Assembly (NCBI GenBank): GCA_021851405.1
Contig: JAJZDW010000004.1
Coordinates: 90,738-154,737, forward strand
DNA length: 64,000 nucleotides
Direction of reading: 5' to 3'
From: Pseudomonadota bacterium
Lineage (GTDB): Bacteria; Pseudomonadota; Gammaproteobacteria; Steroidobacterales; Steroidobacteraceae
This document shows, piece after piece, positions 1 through 8,596 of this stretch (positions are counted from its first letter, which is position 1; each line of letters starts with the position of its first letter). Under the pieces are notes generated by a model. It saw only the letters and a program-made list of their open reading frames with translations, searched no databases and was not told the origin of the DNA. The position numbers were made by a program, and so were the translations under genes.

Positions 1-1
1 G

Positions 2-655
2 CTGCGCGTCACCCGCGAGATCCTCGAGGTGCTCGCCGCCTGCCGCCACCCGGTCACCGTCATCACCAAGAGCGCGCTCGTGCTGCGCGATCTCGATCTG
101 CTCGGCGCGCTGGCGAAGGACAACCTGGTGCAGGTCGGGGTCAGCATCACGACGCTCGATGCCGAGCTGAAGCGGTGCATGGAGCCGCAGACGGCATCAC
201 CGGCAGCGAGGCTGCGCACGGTGCGCGAGCTCACCGCCGCCGGTATTGCGGCCGGTGTGTTGGTCGCGCCGGTGATCCCGGCGCTCACCGATCACGACCT
301 GGAAGCCATTCTCGAGGCGGCGGCTGCGGCGGGCGCACGGTGGGCCGGATACGTGCTGCTGCGATTGCCCCATGAACTGCGAGTGCTGTTCAGCGAGTGG
401 CTTCACGCGCACTACCCGGACCGGGCCGCGCACGTGTTGTCGTTGATCCGTCAGATGCGTCACGGGCAGGAGAACGATCCGCGCTTCGGCAGCCGCATGC
501 GCGGCGAGGGCCCGCTTGCCGATATGCTGCGGGCCCGCTTCCAGGCGGCCTGCCGCCGGAGCGGATTGAACACCGGACGGAATGCATCGCTCGACGTCGA
601 GCGCTTCCGGCGTCCGAGTGCGAGCGCGCAGCTGACTCTGGATTTCGAGTGCTGA
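2..655 (+). CDS. PA0069-type radical SAM protein, 3' part only
   Basis: The reading frame is open from base 2, so the gene begins left of the window; 217 C-terminal residues are present. The text resembles the C-terminal half of the PA0069/Rv2578c radical SAM family, whose members look like spore photoproduct lyase-type enzymes of unknown substrate. Supporting stretches are VTVITKSALVLRDLDLL, the VSITTLDAELKR segment, the VLVAPVIPALTDHDLE segment and RFGSRMRGEGP near the end. The CxxxCxxC cluster motif would lie upstream, outside the window, so catalytic competence cannot be judged. It converges on hutC, with about 135 bp between the two stops and no visible terminator. The family call is from remembered similarity. 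Confidence 0.8.
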   Translation: MRVTREILEVLAACRHPVTVITKSALVLRDLDLLGALAKDNLVQVGVSITTLDAELKRCMEPQTASPAARLRTVRELTAAGIAAGVLVAPVIPALTDHDLEAILEAAAAAGARWAGYVLLRLPHELRVLFSEWLHAHYPDRAAHVLSLIRQMRHGQENDPRFGSRMRGEGPLADMLRARFQAACRRSGLNTGRNASLDVERFRRPSASAQLTLDFEC

Positions 656-790
656 ACGCTTCGGGCGTGCGGCCTGGCCGGCGCCACGCACGGGCGCGGC
701 CCCGAGATCGTGCACCGGCGGGATTCCGAGGTGCGGCACGGGGGCCGCTGCACTGATCCGGGCCGGTAGTGGCGCTGTCCGTCGCCGTGC

Positions 791-1543
791 TTACAGCGGC
801 CGGTAGCGGAAGCGCGCGACGAGCCGATGCTCGCCGCAGGGGTAGATGACCCGGACGTGGGTGATCCGCTGCGCATCGCGCCAGGTGTTGCGCTCGATTG
901 CGAGGCAGGCCGTGTCCCGGCGAATCGCCAGCCAGCGCGCGATGTCGGCATCGGCGTTCAGGGCCCCGATCTGGTGCTCGGCCTCCGTCCACGGAATGCG
1001 CTGCAGCAGCCACCGGCCTGGTGAGATGGCCCGGAACCGTTCGGTCCGCGCTTCCGGGACGGCCCGCAGGTTGATGAGCCGCTCCTCGAGCGCATGGGGC
1101 CGGCCGGAGGCGCGATGCAGGCCGGTCAGCGCCAACACCGGTGTGCCGAGCGACACGCCCAGAGTCCCGGCGTCCCGGGCCGTGGCGCGGCGAATACGTC
1201 GTGCCAGGGACTCATACGCGTAGGGAATGCCTGCGGCGAGCAGCTCCGCCTCGATGTCGTGGATTTCGAGTACCGATTCCTGCGGGCGCGGCATGTTCAC
1301 GGTGGTGCCTGCGCGCCGCCGCCGCGTGACCAGCCGCTGTTCAGCCAATGCGCCGAGCGCCTTGCCGATGGTCATGCGTGCGCAGCCGAACGCCCGCGCC
1401 AACTCGTGCTCGGACGGCAGTCGGTGACCGGCGGGCCACTCGCCGGAGACGATCTTCTGCCGCAGCGCGTCATAGATCTCGCGGGACCGGGGCACGGTGC
1501 CCGTGCGTGCCAGGGAGGATGCCGCGCCGCCTTTCATCGTCAT
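791..1543 (-). CDS. hutC: Histidine utilisation repressor HutC (GntR/UTRA)
   Basis: A 250-aa regulator. The GntR winged helix-turn-helix covers about residues 19-86 (SREIYDALRQKIVSGEWPAG, then LPSEHELARAFGCARMTIGK) and a UTRA ligand-binding domain about 95-245. HutC proteins repress hut genes and are released by urocanate. The start is the ATG at 1543, which overlaps the hutF stop as ATGA; the open frame runs far further upstream, but that part is a shadow of hutF. It is the second gene of a leftward hutF-hutC operon, so the repressor is made from the promoter it is expected to control. Two palindromes between hutF and hutI are its likely operators. Identification rests on the GntR/UTRA architecture plus hut context. 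Confidence 0.9.
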   Translation of the reverse strand: MTMKGGAASSLARTGTVPRSREIYDALRQKIVSGEWPAGHRLPSEHELARAFGCARMTIGKALGALAEQRLVTRRRRAGTTVNMPRPQESVLEIHDIEAELLAAGIPYAYESLARRIRRATARDAGTLGVSLGTPVLALTGLHRASGRPHALEERLINLRAVPEARTERFRAISPGRWLLQRIPWTEAEHQIGALNADADIARWLAIRRDTACLAIERNTWRDAQRITHVRVIYPCGEHRLVARFRYRPL

Positions 1544-2910
1544 GCCGTCTGCAGGAGGCGGCTCAACGTTCGGCGATAGGCGGCGTCGATCCGGTCGCGG
1601 TCTTGGTGTCTGCCGTTCTTTACGACGTGCTCGCCGCCGGCGATGACGTCCTTGATCAGCGAGCGGCCCGAGGCAAACACCCAGGTATCGATCGCGCAGT
1701 CCGTGGTGCGTCCGGTCAGATCGGGATGCTGGGCATCCAGTCCGATGAAGTCCGCACGGCATCCCGAGGCGATGGCGCCCACCGGCAGCGCGAGCGCCTG
1801 GGCGCCTCCGCGCAAGGCCTCTTCGAGCAGGCTCGCGCCGCTCGAGGGCTGATCGGGGCGCGCCAGCACATTGCGCGCCCGGCGCGCCAGGCGCTGTGCG
1901 TACTCCAGTTGGCGCAGTTCGCCGGCGGCATCGAGCCGGATGTGCGAGTCGGTGCCGATCCCCCACCGGCCTGCCGCCTGCGCATAGGCGAGCGAGGGGA
2001 AGATGCCATCGCCCAGATTCGCCTCGGTCACCGGGCACAGGCCGGCCACTGCACCGCTGTGCGCCAGTTCGCTCGTCTCCGCGTCCGTCAGGTGGGTGGC
2101 GTGCACGAGGCACCAGCGCTCGTCGATGCTGGCATGGCGCAGCAGCCACTCCACCGGGCGTAAGCCCGTGAACGCCACGCAATCCTCGACCTCCTGCGTC
2201 TGCTCCGCGGCGTGAATGTGCACCGGGCCCAGCGGGTGCTGTGCCAGCAGCCGCGCCAGGTGCGCGCCGGTGACCGCCCGCAGCGAGTGCGGCGCGATGC
2301 CGACATTGCGCGCGCCGCTCGTGGGAACGGCGGTGCGTATCCGCGCGGTGATGCGCTCGAACTCCTCGAGGTCGGTAATGAAGCGCCGCTGTCCGGCGGT
2401 GGGCGCGACTGCGCCGAACTGACTCGATTCATAGAAGACGGGCAGGAGGGTCAGTCCGATGCCGGTGGTATCGGCGGCGGCCGCATGGCGTAGCGCCAGC
2501 TCCGCCGGGTCCTGATACAGGTTGCCGCGAGGATCGCGGTGCAGGTAGTGGAACTCCCCGACCGAGGTGAACCCGGCCTCGAGCAGATCGGCATAGGTGT
2601 AGGTGGCGATGACCTGAAGATCGTCGGGGTCGAGGCGCTCGAGAAAGCGGTACATGAGCTCGCGCCAGGACCAGAAGTCGTCCGTACCCCTCGGTCCGCG
2701 CCGCTCCGCGAGGCCCGCCATGGCGCGCTGGAAGGCATGACTGTGCAGGTTCGGCACGCCCGGCAGCGCGAGTGCCAGACGCAGGTCCTCAGGGGTGGCG
2801 GCCGCGCCGCAGGCCACCTCGCAGATCAGTCCGGCGCGTACCGTCACGCGCACGTTGCGCCGCCACCCCGCGGACAGCCGTGCGGTGTCGAAGAAGAATG
2901 TCCGGTTCAT
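1540..2910 (-). CDS. hutF: Formimidoylglutamate deiminase HutF
   Basis: A 456-aa amidohydrolase-superfamily enzyme that converts N-formimino-L-glutamate to N-formyl-L-glutamate and ammonia, the fourth step of the five-step histidine pathway. Visible metal-site elements are NLHSHAF (H56 and H58), the HIHAAEQ segment, and GTDSHIRLD near the end of the barrel. The ATG at 2910 gives a normal family length; the more upstream ATG at 2964 would put the start inside an operator palindrome and is not chosen. The gene is divergent from hutI and overlaps hutC by 4 nt. With hutG present, this organism uses the two-step HutF/HutG branch rather than the direct HutG formiminoglutamase. Expected location is cytoplasmic. 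Confidence 0.93.
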   Translation of the reverse strand: MNRTFFFDTARLSAGWRRNVRVTVRAGLICEVACGAAATPEDLRLALALPGVPNLHSHAFQRAMAGLAERRGPRGTDDFWSWRELMYRFLERLDPDDLQVIATYTYADLLEAGFTSVGEFHYLHRDPRGNLYQDPAELALRHAAAADTTGIGLTLLPVFYESSQFGAVAPTAGQRRFITDLEEFERITARIRTAVPTSGARNVGIAPHSLRAVTGAHLARLLAQHPLGPVHIHAAEQTQEVEDCVAFTGLRPVEWLLRHASIDERWCLVHATHLTDAETSELAHSGAVAGLCPVTEANLGDGIFPSLAYAQAAGRWGIGTDSHIRLDAAGELRQLEYAQRLARRARNVLARPDQPSSGASLLEEALRGGAQALALPVGAIASGCRADFIGLDAQHPDLTGRTTDCAIDTWVFASGRSLIKDVIAGGEHVVKNGRHQDRDRIDAAYRRTLSRLLQTA

Positions 2911-2950
2911 GTTGCGCTCGGTCCGGTCGCGCCCCCGGGGGGGTTCCGCA

Positions 2951-2966
2951 ATATGTCTAGGCATAT
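2951..2966. promoter_or_regulatory. Palindromic operator, site 1 (probable HutC site)
   Basis: The 16-mer ATATGTCTAGGCATAT is an inverted repeat around a CTAG core, with only one symmetric position pair not matching. It lies between the divergent hutF and hutI starts and is followed, 20 bp centre to centre, by a second palindrome of the same design. Paired sites in the hut divergent promoter fit a dimeric GntR-family repressor. Assignment to HutC is inference from position. Confidence 0.7.
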
Positions 2967-2970
2967 TATG

Positions 2971-2986
2971 ATTTGGCTAGGCAAAT
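2971..2986. promoter_or_regulatory. Palindromic operator, site 2 (probable HutC site)
   Basis: The 16-mer ATTTGGCTAGGCAAAT is again symmetric around CTAG except for one position pair. Its right end is only 15 bp before the hutI GTG start, so occupation would block hutI transcription or initiation directly. The exact 20-bp spacing from site 1 places both on the same face of the helix. Confidence 0.7.
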
Positions 2987-3001
2987 GAGAAGGCCCTGGC
3001 A

Positions 3002-4204
3002 GTGCAATTCGATCGTTTGTGGCGCGGTGCGACCCTGGCAACACTCTCGCCGCGGCTGCCGGGCATCGGTCTGATCGAGCGTGGCGCGCTCGGCGTCACG
3101 GCCGGACGGATCGTGTTCGCCGGTCCGGCCAACGAACTGCCCGCAGGCGCTCATGCGCGCGAGGACGTCGATCTCGACGGGCGCCTGGTAACCCCGGGTT
3201 TGATCGACTGCCACACCCACATCGTCTTTGGCGGCGAGCGCAGCGCGGAATTCGAGATGCGTCTCGCGGGAGCCGACTACCAGAGTATCTCCCGTGCCGG
3301 CGGCGGCATTCTCTCCACCGTACGCGCCACACGCGCCGCCCCGGAGCAGACGTTGCTCAGCACGGCCGCGGAGCGGTTGCGCGTGCTGATGGGTGAGGGC
3401 GTCACCACGGTCGAGATCAAGTCCGGCTACGGTCTAGAGGCGCAGCAGGAGTTGCGCATGCTGCGCGTGGCGCGGGCGCTCGGACGCGAATTGCCGCTCG
3501 GGGTGGTCACGACGCTGCTCGCTGCGCACGCCGTGCCGCCGGAGATGGACCGCGGCGCGTACCTGCGCAGTATCCGCGAGGACATGATTCCGCGGGCGGC
3601 GGCCGAGGGCTTGGCCGACGCCGTCGACGGCTTCTGCGAGGGCATCGCCTTCAGCGCCGCGGAGCTGCGGGAAGTGTTCACGGCGGCGCGCCATCACGGT
3701 CTGCCGGTGAAGCTGCACGCAGACCAACTCTCCGACGGCGGCGGTGCATCGCTCGCGGCGGAATTTCAGGCCCTGTCGGCCGATCACCTGGAATGGACGA
3801 GCGAGGCGGGCGTCGCGGCGATGGCGCAGGCCGGCACCGTTGCGGTGCTGCTGCCGGGCGCGTTCTATTGTCTGCGCGAGCGGCAGCGTCCGCCCCTTCA
3901 GGCGCTGCGCCGACATGGCGTGCGCATCGCGCTCGCCACCGACTGCAATCCCGGGACCTCGCCGCTGCTCTCGATGCTCATGGCGATGAACCTCGGTGCG
4001 ATTCAATTGGGTCTGACCGTCGAGGAGACACTGGCGGCGGTGACTCGCGAGGCGGCCTGCGCCCTCGGGCGCCAGAGCGACCTCGGGACGCTCGAGCCCG
4101 GCAAGACCGCTGACCTGGCGATCTGGAACGCCACCCGAGCGGCCGAACTCGTGTACTGGATCGGCCGCAATCCCCTGTATGCCCGCATTTGGAGGGGCCA
4201 TTGA
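3002..4204 (+). CDS. hutI: Imidazolonepropionase HutI
   Basis: A 400-aa zinc/iron amidohydrolase that opens the ring of 4-imidazolone-5-propionate to give N-formimino-L-glutamate. The N-terminal metal motif is [15 protein letters not shown] (H71 and H73); [12 protein letters not shown] and [11 protein letters not shown] carry the later metal ligands. The start is a GTG at 3002, just after the second palindromic operator, which suits a leader-poor message under HutC control. First gene of the rightward hutI-hutH-hutG-hutU operon; its stop overlaps the TTG start of hutH as TTGA. Length is normal for the family (about 400-410 aa). Confidence 0.95.
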   Translation: MQFDRLWRGATLATLSPRLPGIGLIERGALGVTAGRIVFAGPANELPAGAHAREDVDLDGRLVTPGLIDCHTHIVFGGERSAEFEMRLAGADYQSISRAGGGILSTVRATRAAPEQTLLSTAAERLRVLMGEGVTTVEIKSGYGLEAQQELRMLRVARALGRELPLGVVTTLLAAHAVPPEMDRGAYLRSIREDMIPRAAAEGLADAVDGFCEGIAFSAAELREVFTAARHHGLPVKLHADQLSDGGGASLAAEFQALSADHLEWTSEAGVAAMAQAGTVAVLLPGAFYCLRERQRPPLQALRRHGVRIALATDCNPGTSPLLSMLMAMNLGAIQLGLTVEETLAAVTREAACALGRQSDLGTLEPGKTADLAIWNATRAAELVYWIGRNPLYARIWRGH

Positions 4205-5742
4205 CTTCCATCGTGATGACACCCGGCCGGGTTCCGCTGGCCGATTGGGCCGCCATTTACCGCGGCCGTCCCGTTGCCCTCGATGAGCGCTGCTATGCCT
4301 CGATCGCGCGCGGCGCAGAGGCCGTCACGCGCATCGTGGCGCGCGGGGAGCCCGTCTACGGGATCAACACCGGATTCGGCAAGCTCGCCAGCGTGCGCAT
4401 CGAGGCGGCCGATCTGGCTCGTCTGCAGCGCAATATCGTGCTGTCACACTGTGTCGGGGTGGGCGAGACCATGCCCGCATCCGTCACGCGGCTGATGTTG
4501 GCGCTGAAGATCGCCAACGTCGCGCAGGGCGCCTCGGGGGTGCGCCCGGAAACGGTTCGACACCTCTGTGCGCTGCTCGAGCGTGACCTGCTGCCGATCG
4601 TCCCGGCCCAGGGCTCCGTGGGCGCCTCGGGCGATCTGGCGCCGCTGGCGCACCTGGCCGCCGTGCTGATCGGCGTCGGGGAAATCCGCCGACCGGACGG
4701 AACGCGCGCGCCGGCCACGCAGGCGCTGCACGAGGCGGGACTGGCGCCGCTGACGCTCGCGCCCAAAGAGGGTCTGGCGCTCCTGAACGGCACGCAGTTC
4801 TCGACGGCCAACGCGCTCGCCGCCTTGTTCGACATCGAGACGGTGTTTCAATCCGCACTGGTCACCGGCGCGCTGTCGACGGAGGCCGCCAAGGGCTCCG
4901 ATACCCCCTTCGATGCACGCATCCACGCCCTGCGCGGTCATCGCGGCCAGATCGAAACCGCCGCCGCGCTGCGCGCGCTCATGGCCGGCTCAGCGATCCG
5001 TGATTCGCACCGCACGGCCGACCCGAGAGTCCAGGACCCATACTGCCTGCGCTGCCAGCCGCAGGTGATGGGCGCGGCGCTCGATCTGTTGCGCCACGCC
5101 GCCGGCACGCTCGCGTGCGAAGCCAATGGCGTGTCGGACAACCCGCTGATCTTCCCCGAGGCCGATGAGGCGCTCTCCGGCGGGAATTTCCACGCCGAGC
5201 CGGTGGCGTTCGCGGCCGACGTCATGGCGCTGGCGCTGTGCGAGATCGGCTCGCTCTGCGAGCGACGCATCGCCATGCTGGTCGACCCGGCGCTCTCCGG
5301 GCTGCCGGCCTTTCTCACCCCGAGTCCAGGCCTGAACTCCGGGCTGATGATGCCGCAGGTGACCGCCGCGGCACTGGTGTCCGAGAACAAGCAGTGCGCG
5401 CATCCGGCCAGCGTCGACTCGATTCCAACCTCGGCCAACCAGGAAGACCATGTGTCGATGGCCGCGCACGCGGCGCGCCGCCTGCACCAGATGACCCGCA
5501 ACGCCGCGGCGATCGTCGGCATCGAGCTGATTACCGCAGCGCAGGGCTGCGACTTTCACCGCGGTCTGCGCTCGAGCAAGGTGCTCGAAGCGGTGCGCAG
5601 CGCGGTGCGCACGCGTATCCCGCCGCTCGGCGAGGACCGCTATCTGCATACCGATCTGGAGGTCGCCGCGGAGCTGGTTCGTGAGCGGGCGCTGCCGCGG
5701 GCGGCCGCCGACGTGTCACTGCCCGCACTGGAGCCGACATGA
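4201..5742 (+). CDS. hutH: Histidine ammonia-lyase HutH
   Basis: A 513-aa histidase that removes ammonia from L-histidine to give trans-urocanate, the first step of the pathway and the source of the HutC inducer. The Ala-Ser-Gly triplet that cyclises into the MIO electrophile is at A142-S143-G144 in [24 protein letters not shown] with the catalytic Tyr is at about residue 53. I choose the TTG at 4201 because GGAGG (4191-4195) lies 5 nt upstream and the codon overlaps the hutI stop as TTGA; the ATG at 4216 is too far from that ribosome site, and a TTG at 4189 has none. The stop overlaps hutG as ATGA. Confidence 0.95.
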   Translation: MTSIVMTPGRVPLADWAAIYRGRPVALDERCYASIARGAEAVTRIVARGEPVYGINTGFGKLASVRIEAADLARLQRNIVLSHCVGVGETMPASVTRLMLALKIANVAQGASGVRPETVRHLCALLERDLLPIVPAQGSVGASGDLAPLAHLAAVLIGVGEIRRPDGTRAPATQALHEAGLAPLTLAPKEGLALLNGTQFSTANALAALFDIETVFQSALVTGALSTEAAKGSDTPFDARIHALRGHRGQIETAAALRALMAGSAIRDSHRTADPRVQDPYCLRCQPQVMGAALDLLRHAAGTLACEANGVSDNPLIFPEADEALSGGNFHAEPVAFAADVMALALCEIGSLCERRIAMLVDPALSGLPAFLTPSPGLNSGLMMPQVTAAALVSENKQCAHPASVDSIPTSANQEDHVSMAAHAARRLHQMTRNAAAIVGIELITAAQGCDFHRGLRSSKVLEAVRSAVRTRIPPLGEDRYLHTDLEVAAELVRERALPRAAADVSLPALEPT

Positions 5743-6566
5743 CCGAGTGGCTGGAAGTCGAGCGCGGCGACGCGCCGCTCGTGGTCAGCTTTCCGCACAC
5801 GGGTACGCAGCTTCCGGCGCCGATCGCCGACCGGCTCATCTCGCCCTGGCTCGCCCGCAAAGACACGGACTGGTATGTCGATCGGCTCTACGCGATGGCG
5901 CTCGCGCTCGGGGCCACCACGGTGCGCACGGCCATCAGCCGCACGGTGATCGACGTGAACCGGGACCCATCGGGCGCCTCGCTCTACCCGGGTCAGAACA
6001 CCACCGAGCTGTGTCCGACCCATACCTTTGACGGGGAGCCGCTCTACCGCGAGGGCGAGGCGCCGGAGGCGGCCGACATCGTCGCACGGCGCGCGCAGTA
6101 CTTCGAGCCGTATCACGCGGCACTCGCGGCTGAACTCGAACGGCTGCGCGCCGAGCACGGCCGGGTCGTGCTGTACGACGCGCACTCGATTCGCTCGCGC
6201 GTGCCGCGACTGTTCGACGGGGAGCTGGCGCACCTGAACCTCGGCACGAACCGCGGCACGAGCTGCGCACCGGCGCTGCGGCGGGCCCTCGAGCAGGCGT
6301 GCGAGAGTCCGAGCTTTACGCTCGTCACCGACGGCCGCTTCGTCGGCGGCTGGACCACGCGGCACTACGGCTGCCCGCAGCGCGACGTACACGCCGTGCA
6401 GATGGAGCTCGCCTGCCGCAGCTACCTCAGCGAGCCGGCCGTCCCCGGCACCGGCAACTGGCCGCCGCCGTTCGAACCGGCGCGCGCCGCGCCGTTGAGC
6501 CACGTGCTGCAGCGGGCCCTCAGTGCCTGTCTGGATTTCGCCCACTCTGCAACGGGAGTCGCCTGA
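5739..6566 (+). CDS. hutG: N-formylglutamate deformylase HutG
   Basis: A 275-aa FGase-family hydrolase that splits N-formyl-L-glutamate into glutamate and formate, the last step after HutF. Recognisable family segments are [19 protein letters not shown] near the N terminus, [21 protein letters not shown] and [18 protein letters not shown], the last with the Asp-Ala-His metal-site residues. The ATG overlaps the hutH stop by 4 nt (ATGA) and the stop shares one base with the hutU ATG (TGATG). The presence of both hutF and this deformylase defines the formate-yielding branch. Cytoplasmic. Confidence 0.93.
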   Translation: MTEWLEVERGDAPLVVSFPHTGTQLPAPIADRLISPWLARKDTDWYVDRLYAMALALGATTVRTAISRTVIDVNRDPSGASLYPGQNTTELCPTHTFDGEPLYREGEAPEAADIVARRAQYFEPYHAALAAELERLRAEHGRVVLYDAHSIRSRVPRLFDGELAHLNLGTNRGTSCAPALRRALEQACESPSFTLVTDGRFVGGWTTRHYGCPQRDVHAVQMELACRSYLSEPAVPGTGNWPPPFEPARAAPLSHVLQRALSACLDFAHSATGVA

Positions 6567-8278
6567 TGAGCGCAGATCGCAAGCCCCGGACCCGCCTCGA
6601 CACCACCCGGGTCATTCACGCCCCTACCGGCACGACGCTCACGGCGAAGAGCTGGCTCACCGAGGCGCCGCTGCGCATGTTGATGAACAATCTCGACCCG
6701 GCGGTGGGCGAGCGGCCGCAGGAGCTCGTGGTGTACGGCGGGATCGGCCGCGCCGCCCGCGACTGGGAGAGCTACGACACCATCGTTGCGACGCTGCGCC
6801 GGCTCGAGGCGGACCAGACTTTGCTCATTCAGTCGGGCAAGCCGGTCGGCGTGTTCACGACGCACGCCGACGCACCACGGGTGCTCATCGCAAATTCCAA
6901 CCTCGTGCCGCGCTGGGCGACCTGGGAGCACTTCAACGAGCTCGATCGCAAGGGCTTGATGATGTACGGGCAGATGACGGCGGGCTCGTGGATCTACATC
7001 GGCAGTCAGGGGATCGTCCAGGGAACTTACGAGACATTCGTCGAGATGGGACGGCGGCATTACGACGGGACGCTCCAGGGGCGCTGGCTGCTCACGGCCG
7101 GCCTCGGTGGCATGGGCGGCGCGCAGCCGCTCGCGGCGGTGATGGCCGGTGCCTCCTGCCTGGCGATCGAATGCCAGCGCTCGCGCATCGAGATGCGCCT
7201 GCGCTCGGGCTATCTCGACCACGCCACGGAGCGTCTCGATGAGGCAGTGGAGATCGTGCAGCGTGCCTGTGCCGAGGGCAAGGCGGTGTCGGTCGGATTG
7301 CTCGGCAATGCCGCCGACGTGCTGCCGGAATTGTTCAAGCGCGGTGTGCGGCCCGATCTGCTCACCGATCAGACCTCCGCGCACGATCCGCTGAACGGCT
7401 ACCTGCCCATCGGTTGGAGTGTCGAGCACTGGCTTGAGATGCGTGAGCGCGATCCGCAGGCCGTGACGCGCGCCGCCAAGGCGTCGATGGCCGTGCACGT
7501 GCGCGCCATGCTCGAGTTTCATGCGGCCGGCGTGCCGACCGTGGACTACGGCAACAACATTCGCCAAATGGCGCTCGAGGAGGGCGTCAAGAATGCATTC
7601 GACTTCCCCGGCTTCGTGCCGGCATACATCCGCCCGCTGTTCTGCCGCGGCGTCGGACCGTTCCGCTGGGCCGCGCTGTCCGGCGATCCGCAGGACATCT
7701 TCAAGACCGACGCGAAGGTCAAGGAGCTGCTGCCGCAGGACAAACACCTGCACCACTGGCTCGACATGGCGCGCGAGCGCATCCACTTCCAGGGACTGCC
7801 GGCGCGCATCTGCTGGGTCGGGCTCGGCGACCGGCATCGTCTCGGTCTCGCCTTCAACGACATGGTGGCACGCGGGGAGCTGAAGGCCCCGGTGGTGATC
7901 GGCCGCGATCACCTGGACTCCGGTTCGGTGGCCTCGCCGAACCGTGAGACTGAGGCGATGCGCGACGGGTCCGATGCGGTGTCCGACTGGCCGCTGTTGA
8001 ACGCTCTGCTCAGCACCGCCTCGGGCGCGACGTGGGTTTCTCTGCATCACGGTGGCGGTGTTGGAATGGGATTTTCCCAGCATGCCGGCCTGGTCATCGT
8101 GTGCGATGGCACGGCGGCGGCGGCACGGCGCATTGCGCGCGTGTTGTGGAACGATCCGGCGAGTGGCGTGATGCGGCATGCCGATGCCGGTTATCCGCAG
8201 GCGATGGCCTGCGCGCGCGAGCAGGGGCTCGATCTGCCGGGGATTCTCCCGGATCCGACTCGAACACCTCCCGCGTGA
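6566..8278 (+). CDS. hutU: Urocanate hydratase HutU
   Basis: A 570-aa NAD-dependent urocanase converting urocanate to 4-imidazolone-5-propionate, the second step of histidine breakdown. The NAD-binding stretch [21 protein letters not shown] and the active-site Cys in [20 protein letters not shown] are intact; the C terminus carries the typical [18 protein letters not shown] block. The ATG shares a base with the hutG stop, so this is the fourth gene of a translationally coupled operon. Nothing is truncated; family members are about 550-575 aa. A frame open upstream across hutG is only a shadow. After the stop the sequence runs to a small stem-loop and then the riboswitch of the next gene. Confidence 0.96.
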   Translation: MSADRKPRTRLDTTRVIHAPTGTTLTAKSWLTEAPLRMLMNNLDPAVGERPQELVVYGGIGRAARDWESYDTIVATLRRLEADQTLLIQSGKPVGVFTTHADAPRVLIANSNLVPRWATWEHFNELDRKGLMMYGQMTAGSWIYIGSQGIVQGTYETFVEMGRRHYDGTLQGRWLLTAGLGGMGGAQPLAAVMAGASCLAIECQRSRIEMRLRSGYLDHATERLDEAVEIVQRACAEGKAVSVGLLGNAADVLPELFKRGVRPDLLTDQTSAHDPLNGYLPIGWSVEHWLEMRERDPQAVTRAAKASMAVHVRAMLEFHAAGVPTVDYGNNIRQMALEEGVKNAFDFPGFVPAYIRPLFCRGVGPFRWAALSGDPQDIFKTDAKVKELLPQDKHLHHWLDMARERIHFQGLPARICWVGLGDRHRLGLAFNDMVARGELKAPVVIGRDHLDSGSVASPNRETEAMRDGSDAVSDWPLLNALLSTASGATWVSLHHGGGVGMGFSQHAGLVIVCDGTAAAARRIARVLWNDPASGVMRHADAGYPQAMACAREQGLDLPGILPDPTRTPPA

Positions 8279-8327
8279 CATATGAGGGTGCGGACGTGAC
8301 ATAAATAGCGCCCGCGCCGACGCGCGA

Positions 8328-8348
8328 TGCTGCGTTATGTACGCAGCA
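8328..8348 (+). terminator. Stem-loop after hutU, possible transcript end
   Basis: Arms TGCTGCGT (8328-8335) and ACGCAGCA (8341-8348) pair perfectly around a 5-nt loop, about 50 nt past the hutU stop. There is no T-tract, so it is not a standard intrinsic terminator; it may stabilise a 3' end or mark a Rho-dependent stop. Confidence 0.3.
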
Positions 8349-8420
8349 CGCGGCGGTGAATACGAGCTGAGAAATACGCCGCATCGCAGCGCTTGACTCG
8401 CGCGGCCCCTGCCTCGACAC

Positions 8421-8507
8421 TGCACGCAGTGTAAAGGGCAAACCCGTCGAAAGACGGGGACGCAAAGCCACCGGTCTTCGGGTCAATCCCATGACGGCGG
8501 GGCCGCC
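8421..8507 (+). ncRNA. Cyclic-di-GMP-I (GEMM) riboswitch
   Basis: The core matches the GEMM-I consensus by eye: GGGCAAACC, then a stem CCCGTC/GACGGG (8443-8448 with 8453-8458) closed by a GAAA tetraloop (8449-8452), then GGACGCAAAGCCACCGG (8458-8474) and a second arm ending in ATGACGGCGGGGCCGCC (8491-8507). The GGC at 8437-8439 pairs with GCC at 8467-8469, forming the helix next to the ligand pocket; the GNRA loop would dock into the second arm. It ends about 90 nt before the next start codon on the same strand. A TTGACT at 8393-8398 could be its -35 box, although the -10 is poor. Known members bind c-di-GMP (a subset binds cGAMP) and switch transcription or translation. Whether binding turns the gene on or off is not visible. 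Confidence 0.88.
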
Positions 8508-8596
8508 ACGATCGCGCTGCAGGCGCATCGCAAGCTTCCTCCGTCTCCAGGGAACGCACCGTCGGCCGGGGCACCACGACCGAGCGTCCAAGAGAC

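Noticed and set aside
2911..2964. N-terminal extension of hutF to ATG 2964
   Set aside because: It would start inside an operator palindrome and adds residues not seen in the family.
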